A DNA stretch of 64,000 bases from Planomonospora parontospora (GTDB lineage: Bacteria; Actinomycetota; Actinomycetes; Streptosporangiales; Streptosporangiaceae). Position 1 is the first letter of the stretch. Every line of letters starts with the position of its first letter. The notes beneath the pieces were generated by a model that saw only the letters and a list, made by a program, of their open reading frames with translations, ran no database searches and was not told the origin of the DNA. The stretch is from positions 271,676-335,675 of the forward strand of contig BMQD01000005.1 of the NCBI GenBank assembly GCA_014647935.1, in the 5' to 3' direction. A program made the translations under genes and the position numbers. This document shows positions 25,591 to 34,908 of this stretch, piece by piece.

Positions 25591-25698
25591 CGGGCCCGCG
25601 CCCTCCGGGGGCCATCCCGGGCCTTCCGGCGCCTTTCCCTGTGTCGAAAGACCCGCTGGACACTCCTTATCCGTGTGCGGGCCCGAACCGCTCATCTG

Positions 25699-25704
25699 TA
25701 GCCT
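25699..25704 (+). promoter_or_regulatory. Predicted -10 box of serS
   Basis: TAGCCT, 6 nt before GTG 25711. There is no ribosome-binding sequence, so the transcript is probably leaderless. Confidence 0.5.
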
Positions 25705-25710
25705 GGGTCT

Positions 25711-26973
25711 GTGATTGACCTGCGTACCCTTCGTGAGGATCCCGACCGGCTACGGGCGTCGCAGCGTGCCCGCGGTGAGGACGACTCTGTCGTCGACACG
25801 CTGCTCGACCTCGACGGGCGCCGCCGCTCCGCGCTGGCGTCGTTCGAGTCGCTGCGCGCCGAGCAGAAGAACATGGGCAAGCTGGTGTCCAAGGCCTCCG
25901 GTGAGGAGAAGGCGGAGCTGCTGAGCCGAGCCAAGGACCTCGCCGCGCAGGTCAAGTCCCTGGAGGCCGAGGCCGAGAAGCTGGCCGGCGAGCTCGACGC
26001 GGTCCTGCAGACGGTGCCGAACATCGTCGACCAGGACGCTCCGCACGGCGGGGAGGACGACTACGTCGTGCTGGAGGAGGTCGGCGAGCGGCGCACGTTC
26101 GACTTCGAGGCCAGAGACCACCTGGAGCTGGGCGAGCTGCTCGGCGCCATCGACATGGAGCGCGGCGCCAAGGTCTCCGGCTCGCGGTTCTTCTTCCTCA
26201 AGGGCGTCGGCGCCCGCCTCCAGCTGGGGCTGCTCAACATGGCCATGCAGCAGGCGGTCGAGGCCGGGTTCGTCCCGATGATCACGCCCGTCCTGGTGAA
26301 GCCCGAGGCGATGCAGGGCACCGGCTTCCACGTGGCCCACGACAAGGAGATCTACCGCCTGCCCGACGACGACCTCTACCTGGTCGGCACGTCGGAGGTG
26401 CCGCTGGCGGCCTACCACGCCGACGAGATCCTCGATGCGGGCGAGCTGCCGCTGCGCTACGCCGGCTGGTCGTCGTGCTTCCGCCGGGAGGCCGGCTCCT
26501 ACGGCAAGGACACCCGGGGCATCATCCGCGTCCACCAGTTCGACAAGGTCGAGATGTTCTCCTACTGCCGCCCGGAGGAGGCGCGGGAGGAGCACCTGCG
26601 CCTGCTCGCCTGGGAGAAGGAGATGCTCGCCAAGATCGAGGTGCCCTACCGCGTCATCGACACGGCCGCGGGCGACCTCGGCACCTCGGCCGCCCGCAAG
26701 TTCGACTGCGAGGCCTGGATCCCCACCCAGGGCCGCTACCGAGAGCTGACCTCGACCTCCAACTGCACCGACTTCCAGGCCCGCCGCCTGGGGGTGCGCT
26801 TCCGCGACTCCGGGGGCAAGCCGCAGCACGCCGCGACCCTGAACGGCACCCTGGCCACCACCCGCTGGATCGTCGCCATCCTGGAGAACCACCAGCAGGC
26901 CGACGGCTCGGTCGTGATCCCCGAGGCGCTGCGCCCCCACGTCGGCCTCGACGTCCTGGAGCCGGCCAAGTAG
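25711..26973 (+). CDS. serS: Seryl-tRNA synthetase
   Basis: A 420-residue class II synthetase. The N-terminal tRNA-binding coiled coil spans about 30-105. The catalytic core includes motif 2 ([25 protein letters not shown], quoted in part: [18 protein letters not shown]), the TSEVPL loop that binds serine, and motif 3 ([15 protein letters not shown]). It starts at GTG 25711 with a -10 box 6 nt upstream. The tRNA-Ser gene that hosts the island is 7.4 kb downstream. Confidence 0.97.
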   Translation: MIDLRTLREDPDRLRASQRARGEDDSVVDTLLDLDGRRRSALASFESLRAEQKNMGKLVSKASGEEKAELLSRAKDLAAQVKSLEAEAEKLAGELDAVLQTVPNIVDQDAPHGGEDDYVVLEEVGERRTFDFEARDHLELGELLGAIDMERGAKVSGSRFFFLKGVGARLQLGLLNMAMQQAVEAGFVPMITPVLVKPEAMQGTGFHVAHDKEIYRLPDDDLYLVGTSEVPLAAYHADEILDAGELPLRYAGWSSCFRREAGSYGKDTRGIIRVHQFDKVEMFSYCRPEEAREEHLRLLAWEKEMLAKIEVPYRVIDTAAGDLGTSAARKFDCEAWIPTQGRYRELTSTSNCTDFQARRLGVRFRDSGGKPQHAATLNGTLATTRWIVAILENHQQADGSVVIPEALRPHVGLDVLEPAK

Positions 26974-26989
26974 GCCCGCCGGCGAGGCC

Positions 26990-28516
26990 TCACCGGTGAG
27001 GATCCGGCTCCGCCGGGTCCTCACCTCCTTTCCAGAACCGGTCCCGTCCCGCCTCGGGCGGGTCCTCCCCCTCCCGGGCGGGCCTCCTCCCGCCCTTGCA
27101 GGCGACCAGCACCGACACGGCCGCACCGGCGATCGCGGTGAGCCAGGAGATCAGCACGGCCGTCGAGTAGCGGTCGGGAGTGCCCGCGACCCAGCCGTCG
27201 AAGACGGCGCATATCACCAGGGCGGTGAAGACGGGTACGGTGATCAGGCAGGTCCAGGTCCAGGCCGACCGACCTGCCGGGAGCAACGCGATGGCCGCGT
27301 TGACCAGGCTCGCCACGGCGCAGCCGATCCCCGCCGCGACGAACAGCGGAGAGAGGAAACCGTCGTCGCTCACGCCCATGGCGGCGACGAAGAAGCCGAC
27401 CGCCGCGAGAACATAGGCGGTCGCCGCCGGGCCGTCCTCGTCCAGGCCGCCGCGCCGGGCCGTGGCGACTCCGGCCAGGAACACGAACAGCCCCGCGAAC
27501 GACCCCATGACGTACTCCGCGGTCAGGCTCACATTCGCCGAGTCCAGCGGGGCGGCCCCTTCAGCGGAGAAACCCCCCGCGGAGAAGCCGAACCGCCGCC
27601 AGGCGCCGTCCGCGTCCCGCACGGCGATGCCGTCGCTGCCGTTCGCCGCGACCACCACGTGACCGCCCGCCACCGGATGCACCACGATGGCCTGGGACCC
27701 CTGCCACGCCCCCGGCCCCAGGTGTTCCGTCACGGTGCGTTCGAGCAGCTCCTCACGCCCCTTCGAGACCCCCCAGACCGTGGTCCAGGTCCTTCCGCCG
27801 TCACGGGACTCGTCCACGGCCAGACGGGGCGGGACGACGCGGTAGCAGTGCGCGGGGTCCCCCGGAACGCAGCTCCGGGTCACCGGGGAGGGCCGGCCCG
27901 ACAGTGTCGGAGCCGATCCGGGAGCGGGTGCGGGCGGCACCGGCTTGACCCAGGTACGACCTCCGTCCCGGGAGACGACCGGGCCGTTGCCGTGACCGTG
28001 ATCGCTGAGGACGGTGATCGTCTCACCGTCGCTGAAGACCGTGCGGGCTTGCTGGGGCATGTCCGCCTGACCGGTGGCGGTCACGGCGATGAGGGCGACG
28101 GGGACGATGACGAGTGTGCGGGCCTGCCGTACGGCGTGCCCGGTACGGCTGCGCCGGTGGACGGCCCAGGCGGCGACGAGGGCGGGCAGGGCGACGAGGT
28201 CGGTGGGGTCGGCCAGGACGAGGGAGGGGCCGGCGAGCAGCGTCCAGGCCTGGGAGGCGAGGTCGGCGCCGGTCTGCGTGGTCTTGACGAGGACGAAACC
28301 GAGGCCGGTGACGGCGATGGCGGCCGGAGGCGGGACGCGGGCCAGGGCCAGGAGGGGCGGGGCGACCATGAGCCCGGCGAAGTCGCTGAGCTTGCCGGTG
28401 ATCGGGCCGGGCCACAGCGCTTTGAGCAGGTGGTCGTTGACGAGCAGCAGGAAGGTGGCGGTGACGGTCGCGGGGTGGACGAGCCACGCCAGTGCGGAGC
28501 CGGTCGGATGCCTCAT
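26990..28516 (-). CDS. Polytopic membrane protein with BNR/Asp-box repeats
   Basis: A 508-residue protein. Four N-terminal helices (about 10-150) are followed by an extracytoplasmic segment (about 155-325) with two Asp-box motifs, SRDGGRTW and ESRDGGRTWTT. About four to five C-terminal helices (about 330-475) lead to a charged tail. Asp boxes mark beta-propeller-like folds, but two repeats are too few for a complete propeller, so the domain may dimerise or be partial. The substrate is unknown. It stands convergent with serS, 16 nt apart. Confidence 0.75.
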   Translation of the reverse strand: MRHPTGSALAWLVHPATVTATFLLLVNDHLLKALWPGPITGKLSDFAGLMVAPPLLALARVPPPAAIAVTGLGFVLVKTTQTGADLASQAWTLLAGPSLVLADPTDLVALPALVAAWAVHRRSRTGHAVRQARTLVIVPVALIAVTATGQADMPQQARTVFSDGETITVLSDHGHGNGPVVSRDGGRTWVKPVPPAPAPGSAPTLSGRPSPVTRSCVPGDPAHCYRVVPPRLAVDESRDGGRTWTTVWGVSKGREELLERTVTEHLGPGAWQGSQAIVVHPVAGGHVVVAANGSDGIAVRDADGAWRRFGFSAGGFSAEGAAPLDSANVSLTAEYVMGSFAGLFVFLAGVATARRGGLDEDGPAATAYVLAAVGFFVAAMGVSDDGFLSPLFVAAGIGCAVASLVNAAIALLPAGRSAWTWTCLITVPVFTALVICAVFDGWVAGTPDRYSTAVLISWLTAIAGAAVSVLVACKGGRRPAREGEDPPEAGRDRFWKGGEDPAEPDPHR

Positions 28517-28874
28517 ACCGGGGTAGATGTGCCGGTCCAGGACAGGGTTCGGCGGGGGCGGCTGCTGTGATCAAGCCGTGTCCCGCCTCCGGCGTCGGAG
28601 GGGGTGGCTGATCGGCGTCGGGAGGCGTGTCCGGCGCCGGGGGCCGAGGGCGACCCGAGGGCGTGTCCGGCGTTGATAGGCCCGCGGACGTGTGCGATGC
28701 GGAGAGGTCCGGGGGCGGGAGGAGGGGCCGGGAAGCACGAAGGCGAGGCTCGCCCAGGGCGAGCCTCGCCTTCACCTCCTGTTCCGGGGAACCCGCCACT
28801 GGAATGAGACGGGACCCCGGAGCGGGATCTAGTGCTGTCTAGGTCTGATTGTGTGGTTCAGACGGCTTGCCGAG
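28517..28874. other. Spacer between the cold-shock gene and the BNR membrane protein gene
   Basis: There is no gene here. The stretch is G-rich and carries the perfect 16-bp-arm hairpin listed separately (28740-28772). The remaining part (28517-28735) must hold the promoter of the minus-strand BNR protein gene; I see no clear boxes. Confidence 0.5.
28740..28772 (-). terminator. Perfect 16-bp-arm hairpin downstream of the cold-shock gene
   Basis: AAGGCGAGGCTCGCCC (28740-28755) is the exact reverse complement of 28757-28772, with only one base between the arms. It lies about 100 nt after the csp stop. There is no U-tract on either strand, so it is either an I-shaped terminator (common in actinomycetes) or an mRNA-stabilising element. 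Confidence 0.65.
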
Positions 28875-29078
28875 TCAGATGGCGCGGACCTGGGAGGCCT
28901 GCGGGCCCTTCTGACCCTGCGTGATCTCGAACTCGACCCGCTGGCCGTCCTCGAGGCTCCGGTAGCCGTTGCCGACGATCTCGGAGAAGTGAACGAACAC
29001 GTCCGGCGCACCGCCGTCCGGTGCGATGAAGCCGAAGCCCTTTTCAGCGTTGAACCACTTGACGGTTCCCTGAGCCAT
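28875..29078 (-). CDS. Cold-shock domain protein (CspA family)
   Basis: A 67-residue OB-fold protein with both nucleic-acid-binding motifs, KGFGFI (RNP1) and VFVHFSEI (RNP2). It opens with [13 protein letters not shown]. It binds single-stranded RNA/DNA and acts as an RNA chaperone. A GAGGGAGAG box precedes the ATG. The upstream spacer (29079-29323) is unusually AT-rich for this chromosome, in keeping with a structured 5' leader typical of csp genes. Confidence 0.96.
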   Translation of the reverse strand: MAQGTVKWFNAEKGFGFIAPDGGAPDVFVHFSEIVGNGYRSLEDGQRVEFEITQGQKGPQASQVRAI

Positions 29079-29323
29079 TAAAGCTCTCCCTCAGGATTTG
29101 AAACTTTGGGATTCACACCTCGTGAACCCCAGTGTGTCGTACAGCGGGGCCCCGGGTGGCTCAGACTTGCAAGTTCTGGTTATGCACTACGGGATCAGCT
29201 AATACAACGCCATCATATCTAACACCATCCCGCCTGTGGGTGTTCCCGCGATCAGGAAGATTCCTCTCCCGGACGGTCCCGGCGCTGGCGCGCCGGGGCG
29301 CACCGTGCAGACTGGGATCTGTT

Positions 29324-30121
29324 ATGGGAAGACCCCGGCTCGTCGCCACCGACCTCGACGGCACCGCCCTCCGCTCCGACGGCACCGTCTCGCCCCGCAC
29401 CGCCGCGGCGTTCGCCCGGGTGGAGGAGGCGGGCGCCACCCTGGTCTTCGTGACCGGCCGCCCGCCACGCTGGATGCACACCGTGGCGGGGGCCGTACGA
29501 CACAGAGGCCTGGCCATATGTGCGAACGGTGCCCTGGTCTACGACCTCCACACCGAGGAAATCGTAAAATCACGCCTAATCCAGCCAGACGTGCTGGAAG
29601 AGGTCGTCGGACGGCTCCGGGAAAAGGTGCCTGACCTGTCGTTCTCCGTGGAGTACGAGGGTGGGTTCGCCCACGAGTCGGACTTCCGTCTCGGCGGGTG
29701 GGACCGGAAGGCGGTCGGCGGGCTGTCCGTCGCCGCGGACACCCTCACCTCGCGGCCGTGCGCCAAACTCCTGGCCCTGCACCCCGGGATGGACCCGGAC
29801 CTCCTCCACGAGGCGGTCTGCGGGCTGGTCGGCGACCGGGTCACGCCCACCCACTCCAGCGGCCGGGCCCTGATCGAGATGAGCGCGCACGGGGTGACGA
29901 AGGCCTCGGCGCTCGCCGAGCTGGCGGAGACGCAGGGCATCGGGCCCGCGGAGGTGGTCGCCTTCGGGGACATGCCCAACGACCTGCCGATGCTGCGGTG
30001 GGCCGGGACCTCCTACGCGGTGGCCAACGCCCATCCCACGGTCCTGGCCGCGGTCGACCACGTGGCGTCAGCCAACGACGAGGACGGGGTCGCGCGAGTC
30101 CTGGAGGACATCTTCCGGTAG
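29324..30121 (+). CDS. Cof-type HAD-superfamily phosphatase
   Basis: A protein of 265 residues from ATG 29324; earlier in-frame sequence is non-coding in character. HAD motif I is ATDLDGTALRSDG (nucleophile Asp near residue 9). Motif II is VFVTGRP, motif III the Lys in GVTKASAL and motif IV VVAFGDMPNDLPML. The type IIB (Cof) cap lies between motifs II and III. Such enzymes dephosphorylate sugar phosphates or flavin and pyridoxal phosphates; the substrate cannot be assigned. Confidence 0.92.
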   Translation: MGRPRLVATDLDGTALRSDGTVSPRTAAAFARVEEAGATLVFVTGRPPRWMHTVAGAVRHRGLAICANGALVYDLHTEEIVKSRLIQPDVLEEVVGRLREKVPDLSFSVEYEGGFAHESDFRLGGWDRKAVGGLSVAADTLTSRPCAKLLALHPGMDPDLLHEAVCGLVGDRVTPTHSSGRALIEMSAHGVTKASALAELAETQGIGPAEVVAFGDMPNDLPMLRWAGTSYAVANAHPTVLAAVDHVASANDEDGVARVLEDIFR

Positions 30122-30212
30122 TCCGGCTTCCGGTGGTCCCGCACGGCGCGCGGCCTGCTCCCGGTACGCCGGGCAGACCGCGTGCCGTGCGGGGATCAGA
30201 TCGGAGCGGTGG

Positions 30213-30725
30213 TCACAGGTAGGGGCCGGAACTGGCCTGATGGGGACCGTCCTGGTGGAGCCCGGCGCCACCGGGCAGCGCCCGGCGCATGTTCTCCAGC
30301 TGGGCGCGGGCGGCCATCTGCTGCGCGAACAGCGTGGTCTGGATCCCGTGGAACAGGCCTTCCAGCCAGCCGACCAGCTGCGCGTGGGCGACCCTGAGCT
30401 CCGCGTCGCTCGGCGGGGCGCCGTTCTCCTCGGTGAACGGAAGCGACAGCCGTTCGAGCTCCTCGACCAGCTCCGGGGCCAGGCCGTCCTCGAGCTCCTT
30501 GATGGAGCTCTGGTGGATCTCCTTGAGCCGCTTGCGGCTCGCCTCGTCCAGAGGAGCCGCGCGGACCTCCTCGAGGAGCTGGCGGATCATGCTGCCGATG
30601 CGCATCACCTTGGCAGGCTGCTCGACCAGATCGGTGATCGACCGCTCGTCGTTGCCGTCCTCCTTGGGCTGGAGGCCCTGGGAACCCACGACGACCACGT
30701 GCGGAGTGCTCTCCTCAGCGTTCAT
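30213..30725 (-). CDS. bpa: Bacterial proteasome activator Bpa (DUF2587)
   Basis: A 170-residue protein, all-helical in the middle (about 30-145; the QPAKVMRIGSMIRQLLEEVR segment is the family core). It ends in GPYL, the HbYX-like terminus that docks into the 20S proteasome alpha-ring (GQYL in Mycobacterium). Bpa forms dodecameric rings that open the proteasome gate without ATP. The start ATG 30725 has a TAGGTT box 6 nt upstream. Its stop is followed by a His/Gly/Gln-rich linker only on the protein side; no proteasome genes are in this window. Confidence 0.93.
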   Translation of the reverse strand: MNAEESTPHVVVVGSQGLQPKEDGNDERSITDLVEQPAKVMRIGSMIRQLLEEVRAAPLDEASRKRLKEIHQSSIKELEDGLAPELVEELERLSLPFTEENGAPPSDAELRVAHAQLVGWLEGLFHGIQTTLFAQQMAARAQLENMRRALPGGAGLHQDGPHQASSGPYL

Positions 30726-30729
30726 AGTC

Positions 30730-31686
30730 TCAACCTACTAGCAGGATTTTCCCGACGTGCTCTCCGGACTCCAGGAGCCGGTGGGCCTCGGCGGCGTCGC
30801 TCATCGGCACCCGGGCGTGCACCACCGGGCGGATCGCGCCGGCGTCGAGCAACGGCCAGACGTTGTCCACGACGCCGCGCACGATGACGCCCTTCTCGTC
30901 GACCGGCCGGGCCCGCAGCGTGGTGCCGTGCACCGAGGCCCGCTTGGTGAGCAGAGCTCCCAGGTCGAGCTCGCCCCGGGTCCCGCCCTGCATCCCGATC
31001 ACCACGAGCCGGCCGCCGGTCTTGAGGGCCCTGACGTTCCCCGCGAGATATCCGCCGCCGATGATGTCGAGGATCACGTCGGCCCGGACCTTCTCCGAGA
31101 AGTCCTCCTCGCGGTAGTCGATCCCCTCGTCCGCGCCGAGCTCCAGGCAGCGGGCGATCTTCTCCGCCGAACCGGCGGTGACGACGACGTGCGAGCCGAA
31201 CGCCTTCGCGAGCTGTACGGCGAGCGTGCCGATCCCGCTGGCGCCGCCGTGGACGAGGAGCGTCTCGCCCTTGCGGAGGCGCGCGGTCATGAAGACGTTG
31301 GACCAGACCGTGCACGCCACCTCGGGCAGCCCGGCCGCCTCGACCAGGTCGACCCCTTCCGGGACGCGCATGACCTGCTGCCACGGAACCGCCACCCGCT
31401 CGGCGTATCCGCCGCCGGTCAGCAGTGCGCACACCCGGTCGCCCGGCCTGAACGCCTCGACGTCCGGTCCGACCTCGGCGACGACTCCGGAGCACTCCAG
31501 CCCGGGATACGGCGAGGCGCCGGGAGGAGGGGAGTAGAGTCCCTGCCGTTGCAGGACGTCAGCGCGGTTGACCGCGGAGGCGGTCACGTCGATGATGACA
31601 TCGCCCCGTTCCGGTCGGGGGTCCGGAACCTGCCGCCAGGCGAGGACTTCCGGTCCACCAGGTTTGTCGATCACGATGGCGTGCAT
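30730..31686 (-). CDS. NAD(P)H:quinone oxidoreductase (MDR superfamily, PIG3-like)
   Basis: A protein of about 318 residues from ATG 31686; a GTG three codons earlier falls between the -10 box and this ATG. The N-terminal GroES-like domain has SAVNRADVLQRQG and YPGLECSGVVAEVG. The Rossmann domain has LVHGGASGIGTLAVQLAKAFG and the catalytic-family DVILDIIGG. There are no zinc ligands. The TP53I3/PIG3-like group reduces quinones with NADPH. It lies 4 nt before bpa on the same strand. Confidence 0.92.
   Translation of the reverse strand: MHAIVIDKPGGPEVLAWRQVPDPRPERGDVIIDVTASAVNRADVLQRQGLYSPPPGASPYPGLECSGVVAEVGPDVEAFRPGDRVCALLTGGGYAERVAVPWQQVMRVPEGVDLVEAAGLPEVACTVWSNVFMTARLRKGETLLVHGGASGIGTLAVQLAKAFGSHVVVTAGSAEKIARCLELGADEGIDYREEDFSEKVRADVILDIIGGGYLAGNVRALKTGGRLVVIGMQGGTRGELDLGALLTKRASVHGTTLRARPVDEKGVIVRGVVDNVWPLLDAGAIRPVVHARVPMSDAAEAHRLLESGEHVGKILLVG
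30732..30737 (-). promoter_or_regulatory. Predicted -10 box of bpa
   Basis: TAGGTT on the minus strand, 6 nt before the ATG at 30725. It overlaps the stop region of the upstream oxidoreductase gene. Confidence 0.45.
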
Positions 31687-31693
31687 GTAACTC

Positions 31694-31699
31694 ACGCTA
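31694..31699 (-). promoter_or_regulatory. Predicted -10 box of the quinone oxidoreductase gene
   Basis: TAGCGT on the minus strand, 7 nt before the ATG at 31686. Confidence 0.45.
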
Positions 31700-31800
31700 C
31701 CGGGAGAGCCAACTCGGTGGTTGCCTGCATCGGAGAGAACACGGGGCGTTAATCTTCAATGTGTTTGCTGCCCCTTTAGCCCATCCCGAGGGGGAACACG

Positions 31801-34239
31801 GTGGCAAGACACGATCGTGAGGAATCTCTCGAGGAACAGCTCGCCTGGCTCGATGCGATCAAGGAACAGGAGGAGGCGCCGCCCGTCGTGGTGACCGCGC
31901 AGGTCACCGCCACGATGGACGACGCCGTCATTTCGCCGTACCCGCAGGACCCGTGGAGCCTGGTGCCCGCGGAGACCGACGCGGTCTCGTCGCCGCTGTT
32001 CCGCACCGCCGCCGATCCGGACCACGCTCCCTCGGCCTCCTCTGGCGCCGGCACGGCGTCGAAGGCCGGGGACGCCCCGGCGGGCCGGTCGGCCGAGGAG
32101 GCGGACGCCGCGGAGTGGACCGAGGCGGCCGAGGCGGTGGGCTCCTTCACGCTGCCCCCCGCGCCCTCCCTCGAGGACAACGACGGCTTCCTGGCTCCGC
32201 TGAAGCCGCTGCCCCGTCCCGAGTCCGACCCGGCTCCGGTCCTCGGTTCCGGTTCCGGTTCCGGGGACACGTACGCGCTGGGCGCCTTCGGTGATCCGGA
32301 GCGGGAGGCGTCCCGGGGTCTCTTCGAGGAGCCCCGGCGCCCCGACGAGCCGGCCGAGTCCTCTTCGACGGGGTCCGTGGAGACGCCCGTGTCCGAGACC
32401 GGGCACTTCGATTTCCGCAGCGGCGAGCCGGACACGGGTCGTTTCGGGTTCGGCGGAGGAGCGTCCGAGAGCGGGGGCTTCGGCGGCGGCGGCGGGTCGT
32501 CCGAGACCGGGCGTTTCGGGTTCGGCGGTGGGCCGTCCGAGAGCGGTCGTCTCGATTTCAGCGGAGACGACGAATCCGACCGGCCGGCCTTCGACGGCGG
32601 CGAGTCCGAGACCCGGCGCCTCGATTCCGACGGTGAGGGCTCCGACTCCGACCGGTTCACCTTCGGCGGTGCCGACACGGAAGGCGACCGGTTCACCCGG
32701 GGGGACACCGACCGCGGCCACGGCCGTCCCGGCGCGCCGGCCGAAGAACCGCTGACCCCCATGAAGCCGTTCAGGCCCGAGTCCTCCGGGTCCTTCCCCG
32801 CCGAGCATTCCGGCCCCTTCCAGGCTTCCGATTCCTCCGGTTCCCTGCAGGCTCCCGGTTCCTTCGGCGCCGACCGTTCCGACTCCACGGCCCCGGACAC
32901 CCAGGAACGCCCCTTCGGGTCCGGCGGATTCGCCTCCGAACTCTCCGGCGCCGCGGCCTTCGGCCGGACCGGGGAGGATCTGGGACCCGACGACGACACC
33001 GCGTTCGTCTCCGGTCGTGGGACGCCCTTCGCCCCCGACCGGGACAGGGCCCCCGACCGGGACAGGGCCTCCGACCGGGACAGGGCCTCCGCATCCACCC
33101 AGGACACGCCGTTCAGAGCCGCGGGGGACACCGCGTTCACCCCGGACAGGGAGGCGGCGGCCTTCACCTCCTCCGACCGGGGGTTCGCCTCCGACCGGGA
33201 GGCGGCCGATCCGGTGCGCGAGCCGTACCAGCCGCGCCGTCGTCAGCCGAGCCCGCCGCCCGCGTTCAGTTCCCCGGCCCGGCAGCAGGGTACGGGGGGT
33301 GCCAGGCCGTCGGCCGACAGCCTGGACCCGGAGTCCCTGCTCCGGGGGCGTCGCAACGGGCCCTCCGGGGGATGGCGGAAGCTGGTCTTCAAGGCGTCGG
33401 CGGGGCTGATCAGGCCGGGCGAGTCCCCGGAGGTCCGCCGCCGCCGTGAGCTGATCACCCGTGCCCGGACCCCCGTCGCCACCGGCCACCACCGCGTCGC
33501 CGTACTCAGCCTGAAGGGCGGTGTCGGCAAGACGACGACCACGGTCGGCCTCGGCGCCACCCTCGCCCAGGCCCGCGGCGACCGGGTGATCGCGGTCGAC
33601 GCCAACCCGGACCGCGGCACCCTGTCGGACAAACTGGAGCTGGAGACGGCGGCCACCGTCCGCGACCTGCTGAACGAACGCGGCCAGATCAAGCGTTACG
33701 TCGACATCCGGGCCTTCACCTCGCAGGCCCCGTCGCGCCTGGAGATCCTCGCCTCCGACCGCGACCCGTCGGTGTCGGAGGCCTTCAGCGCGTCCGACTA
33801 CCAGGCGGTGGCGCAGGTCCTGGAGAACTTCTACTCGATCTGCATCACCGACTGCGGCACCGGTCTGCTCCACTCGGCGATGTCCGGCGTCCTCGGCCTG
33901 GCCGACCAGCTCGTCCTGGTCAGCTCCCCGTCCGTGGACGGCGCCAGGGCGGCCTCGGCCACCCTCGACTGGCTGGAGGCCCACCACTACGAGGACCTCG
34001 TCCGCTCCGCCACGGTGGTGCTGTGCAGCGTCCGGCCGCGGTCGAAGTCCACCGTCGACCTCGACCGCCTGGAAGCCCACTTCGCCGCCCGCTGCCGCGC
34101 GGTCATCCGGGTCCCCTACGACCCCCACCTCGAAGAGGGCGCCGAGATCGACCTCGAAAGGCTCCAGCCCGCCACCCGTGACGCCTACCTCCGCCTGGCG
34201 GCCTCGGTGGGCGACGGCTTCGCCGCCCCGCAGCCCTGA
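31801..34239 (+). CDS. EspI-like MinD/ParA-family ATPase with long disordered N-terminus
   Basis: An 812-residue protein. Residues about 1-510 are acidic and Ser/Gly/Pro-rich, with degenerate internal repeats (SETGRFGFGGG near 230 and DRDRASDRDR near 420). The C-terminal 270 residues are a deviant-Walker ATPase: LSLKGGVGKTTTT, AVDANPDRGTLSD, ITDCGTG and VSSPSVDGARAASATLDWLEAH. The segment just before the ATPase (LVFKASAGLIRPGESPEVRRRREL) and the ATPase itself match the EspI (Rv3876) group of type VII secretion-associated proteins. A GAGGGGG box precedes GTG 31801. No ESX core genes are nearby. Confidence 0.82.
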   Translation: MARHDREESLEEQLAWLDAIKEQEEAPPVVVTAQVTATMDDAVISPYPQDPWSLVPAETDAVSSPLFRTAADPDHAPSASSGAGTASKAGDAPAGRSAEEADAAEWTEAAEAVGSFTLPPAPSLEDNDGFLAPLKPLPRPESDPAPVLGSGSGSGDTYALGAFGDPEREASRGLFEEPRRPDEPAESSSTGSVETPVSETGHFDFRSGEPDTGRFGFGGGASESGGFGGGGGSSETGRFGFGGGPSESGRLDFSGDDESDRPAFDGGESETRRLDSDGEGSDSDRFTFGGADTEGDRFTRGDTDRGHGRPGAPAEEPLTPMKPFRPESSGSFPAEHSGPFQASDSSGSLQAPGSFGADRSDSTAPDTQERPFGSGGFASELSGAAAFGRTGEDLGPDDDTAFVSGRGTPFAPDRDRAPDRDRASDRDRASASTQDTPFRAAGDTAFTPDREAAAFTSSDRGFASDREAADPVREPYQPRRRQPSPPPAFSSPARQQGTGGARPSADSLDPESLLRGRRNGPSGGWRKLVFKASAGLIRPGESPEVRRRRELITRARTPVATGHHRVAVLSLKGGVGKTTTTVGLGATLAQARGDRVIAVDANPDRGTLSDKLELETAATVRDLLNERGQIKRYVDIRAFTSQAPSRLEILASDRDPSVSEAFSASDYQAVAQVLENFYSICITDCGTGLLHSAMSGVLGLADQLVLVSSPSVDGARAASATLDWLEAHHYEDLVRSATVVLCSVRPRSKSTVDLDRLEAHFAARCRAVIRVPYDPHLEEGAEIDLERLQPATRDAYLRLAASVGDGFAAPQP

Positions 34240-34393
34240 GGCCTGCCGGTCGTGAGATCCGCTCCGGCGGCGTCTCGCCCACCGGTGGTCTCGCCCGCCG
34301 GCGTCTCGTACGGTGATCCGGACGAGACGCCAGCGGGGCGGGGCCGTGAGAGACTAAGGTGCAATTCGGCGCGTCCGTCGGACGGGCCGGTGA

Positions 34394-34482
34394 GGAGAGC
34401 TCGCCTAGTGGACGATGGCGGCGGTCTTGAAAACCGCTAGGGCCGGTGACGGTCCTCGTGGGTTCGAATCCCACGCTCTCCG
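34394..34482 (+). tRNA. tRNA-Ser (anticodon TGA)
   Basis: GGAGAGC (34394-34400) pairs with GCTCTCC (34475-34481); the discriminator is G34482. The anticodon arm GCGGT-CTTGAAA-ACCGC gives anticodon TGA. There is a long variable arm (GGGCC...GGTCC), as in class II tRNAs, and a T arm GTGGG-TTCGAAT-CCCAC. CCA is not encoded. The 3' half, from the anticodon loop on, is duplicated at 44670. Confidence 0.96.
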
Positions 34483-34612
34483 CTGAGCACGCGAAACGGC
34501 GTTTGACCAGGGGTTTCGCCCCGGTGAGGCGTCGTTGACCGTTTCCGGGGTGCGCAGCCGTGTGCCGCCGTGAGCGGTTCTCGGCCGGTGTTCGCGGGAT
34601 ATACGCGGAATG
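34425..34612 (+). repeat. Left copy of the 188-bp direct repeat (putative attL) in tRNA-Ser
   Basis: The repeat begins one base before the anticodon loop (TCTTGAAAACC) and continues 130 bp past the tRNA end. The first 64 bp are identical to the right copy (44670-44857). The full 188 bp differ at 10 positions with no indel. It ends with GGATATACGCGGAATG. Start at the anticodon loop is the usual crossover position of tRNA-targeting tyrosine integrases. Confidence 0.9.
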
Positions 34613-34908
34613 ATGTCGGTCTTGTTTCTCCAGGTCGCGCACCTGTAAAGGCTCGGCGGTCGCGTCGGATCCGCTCACCGGATGCCAACCGGTGCCGCGA
34701 CGGTGACGCGTTGGTATCGGCTGCGTCCTCGTGGCGGCGGGCCTACTGACTTTTGCCGACTTCGCCCAGCCTCTCGCCGGCCGGTATGACCATGAGCGTC
34801 GGAGAGTGCCGTTCTCTCGTGAACCCACTGCGTCCGCACTCCGAATCTGTCGGCCTCATACGTCATGATCGGCGGTCATATATCCCGTACGTCCACTCAA
34901 GGAGAGCC
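34613..34908. other. Spacer between the left repeat and the ankyrin gene
   Basis: I see no convincing gene in it. It carries the promoter side of the ankyrin gene: an AT-rich TCATATATCCCGTACG segment at about 34876-34891 and the AAGGAG box at 34899-34904. Confidence 0.5.

Noticed and set aside
22689..25718. 1009-codon plus-strand frame and a 930-codon minus-strand frame over the GT87 and pheA genes
   Set aside because: Both are shadow frames. The real genes there (the phosphatase-like protein, GT87, pheA) show domain motifs in other frames.
31756..34128. 790-codon minus-strand frame opposite the EspI-like ATPase
   Set aside because: Repetitive Gly/Arg/Val translation of the antisense of a low-complexity coding region; no motifs.
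34437..34828. Minus-strand frames through tRNA-Ser (SVGFEPTRTVTGPSGFQ-type products), also at 44494-45063
   Set aside because: These are antisense readings of the tRNA-Ser gene and its duplicate, a well-known source of false genes.
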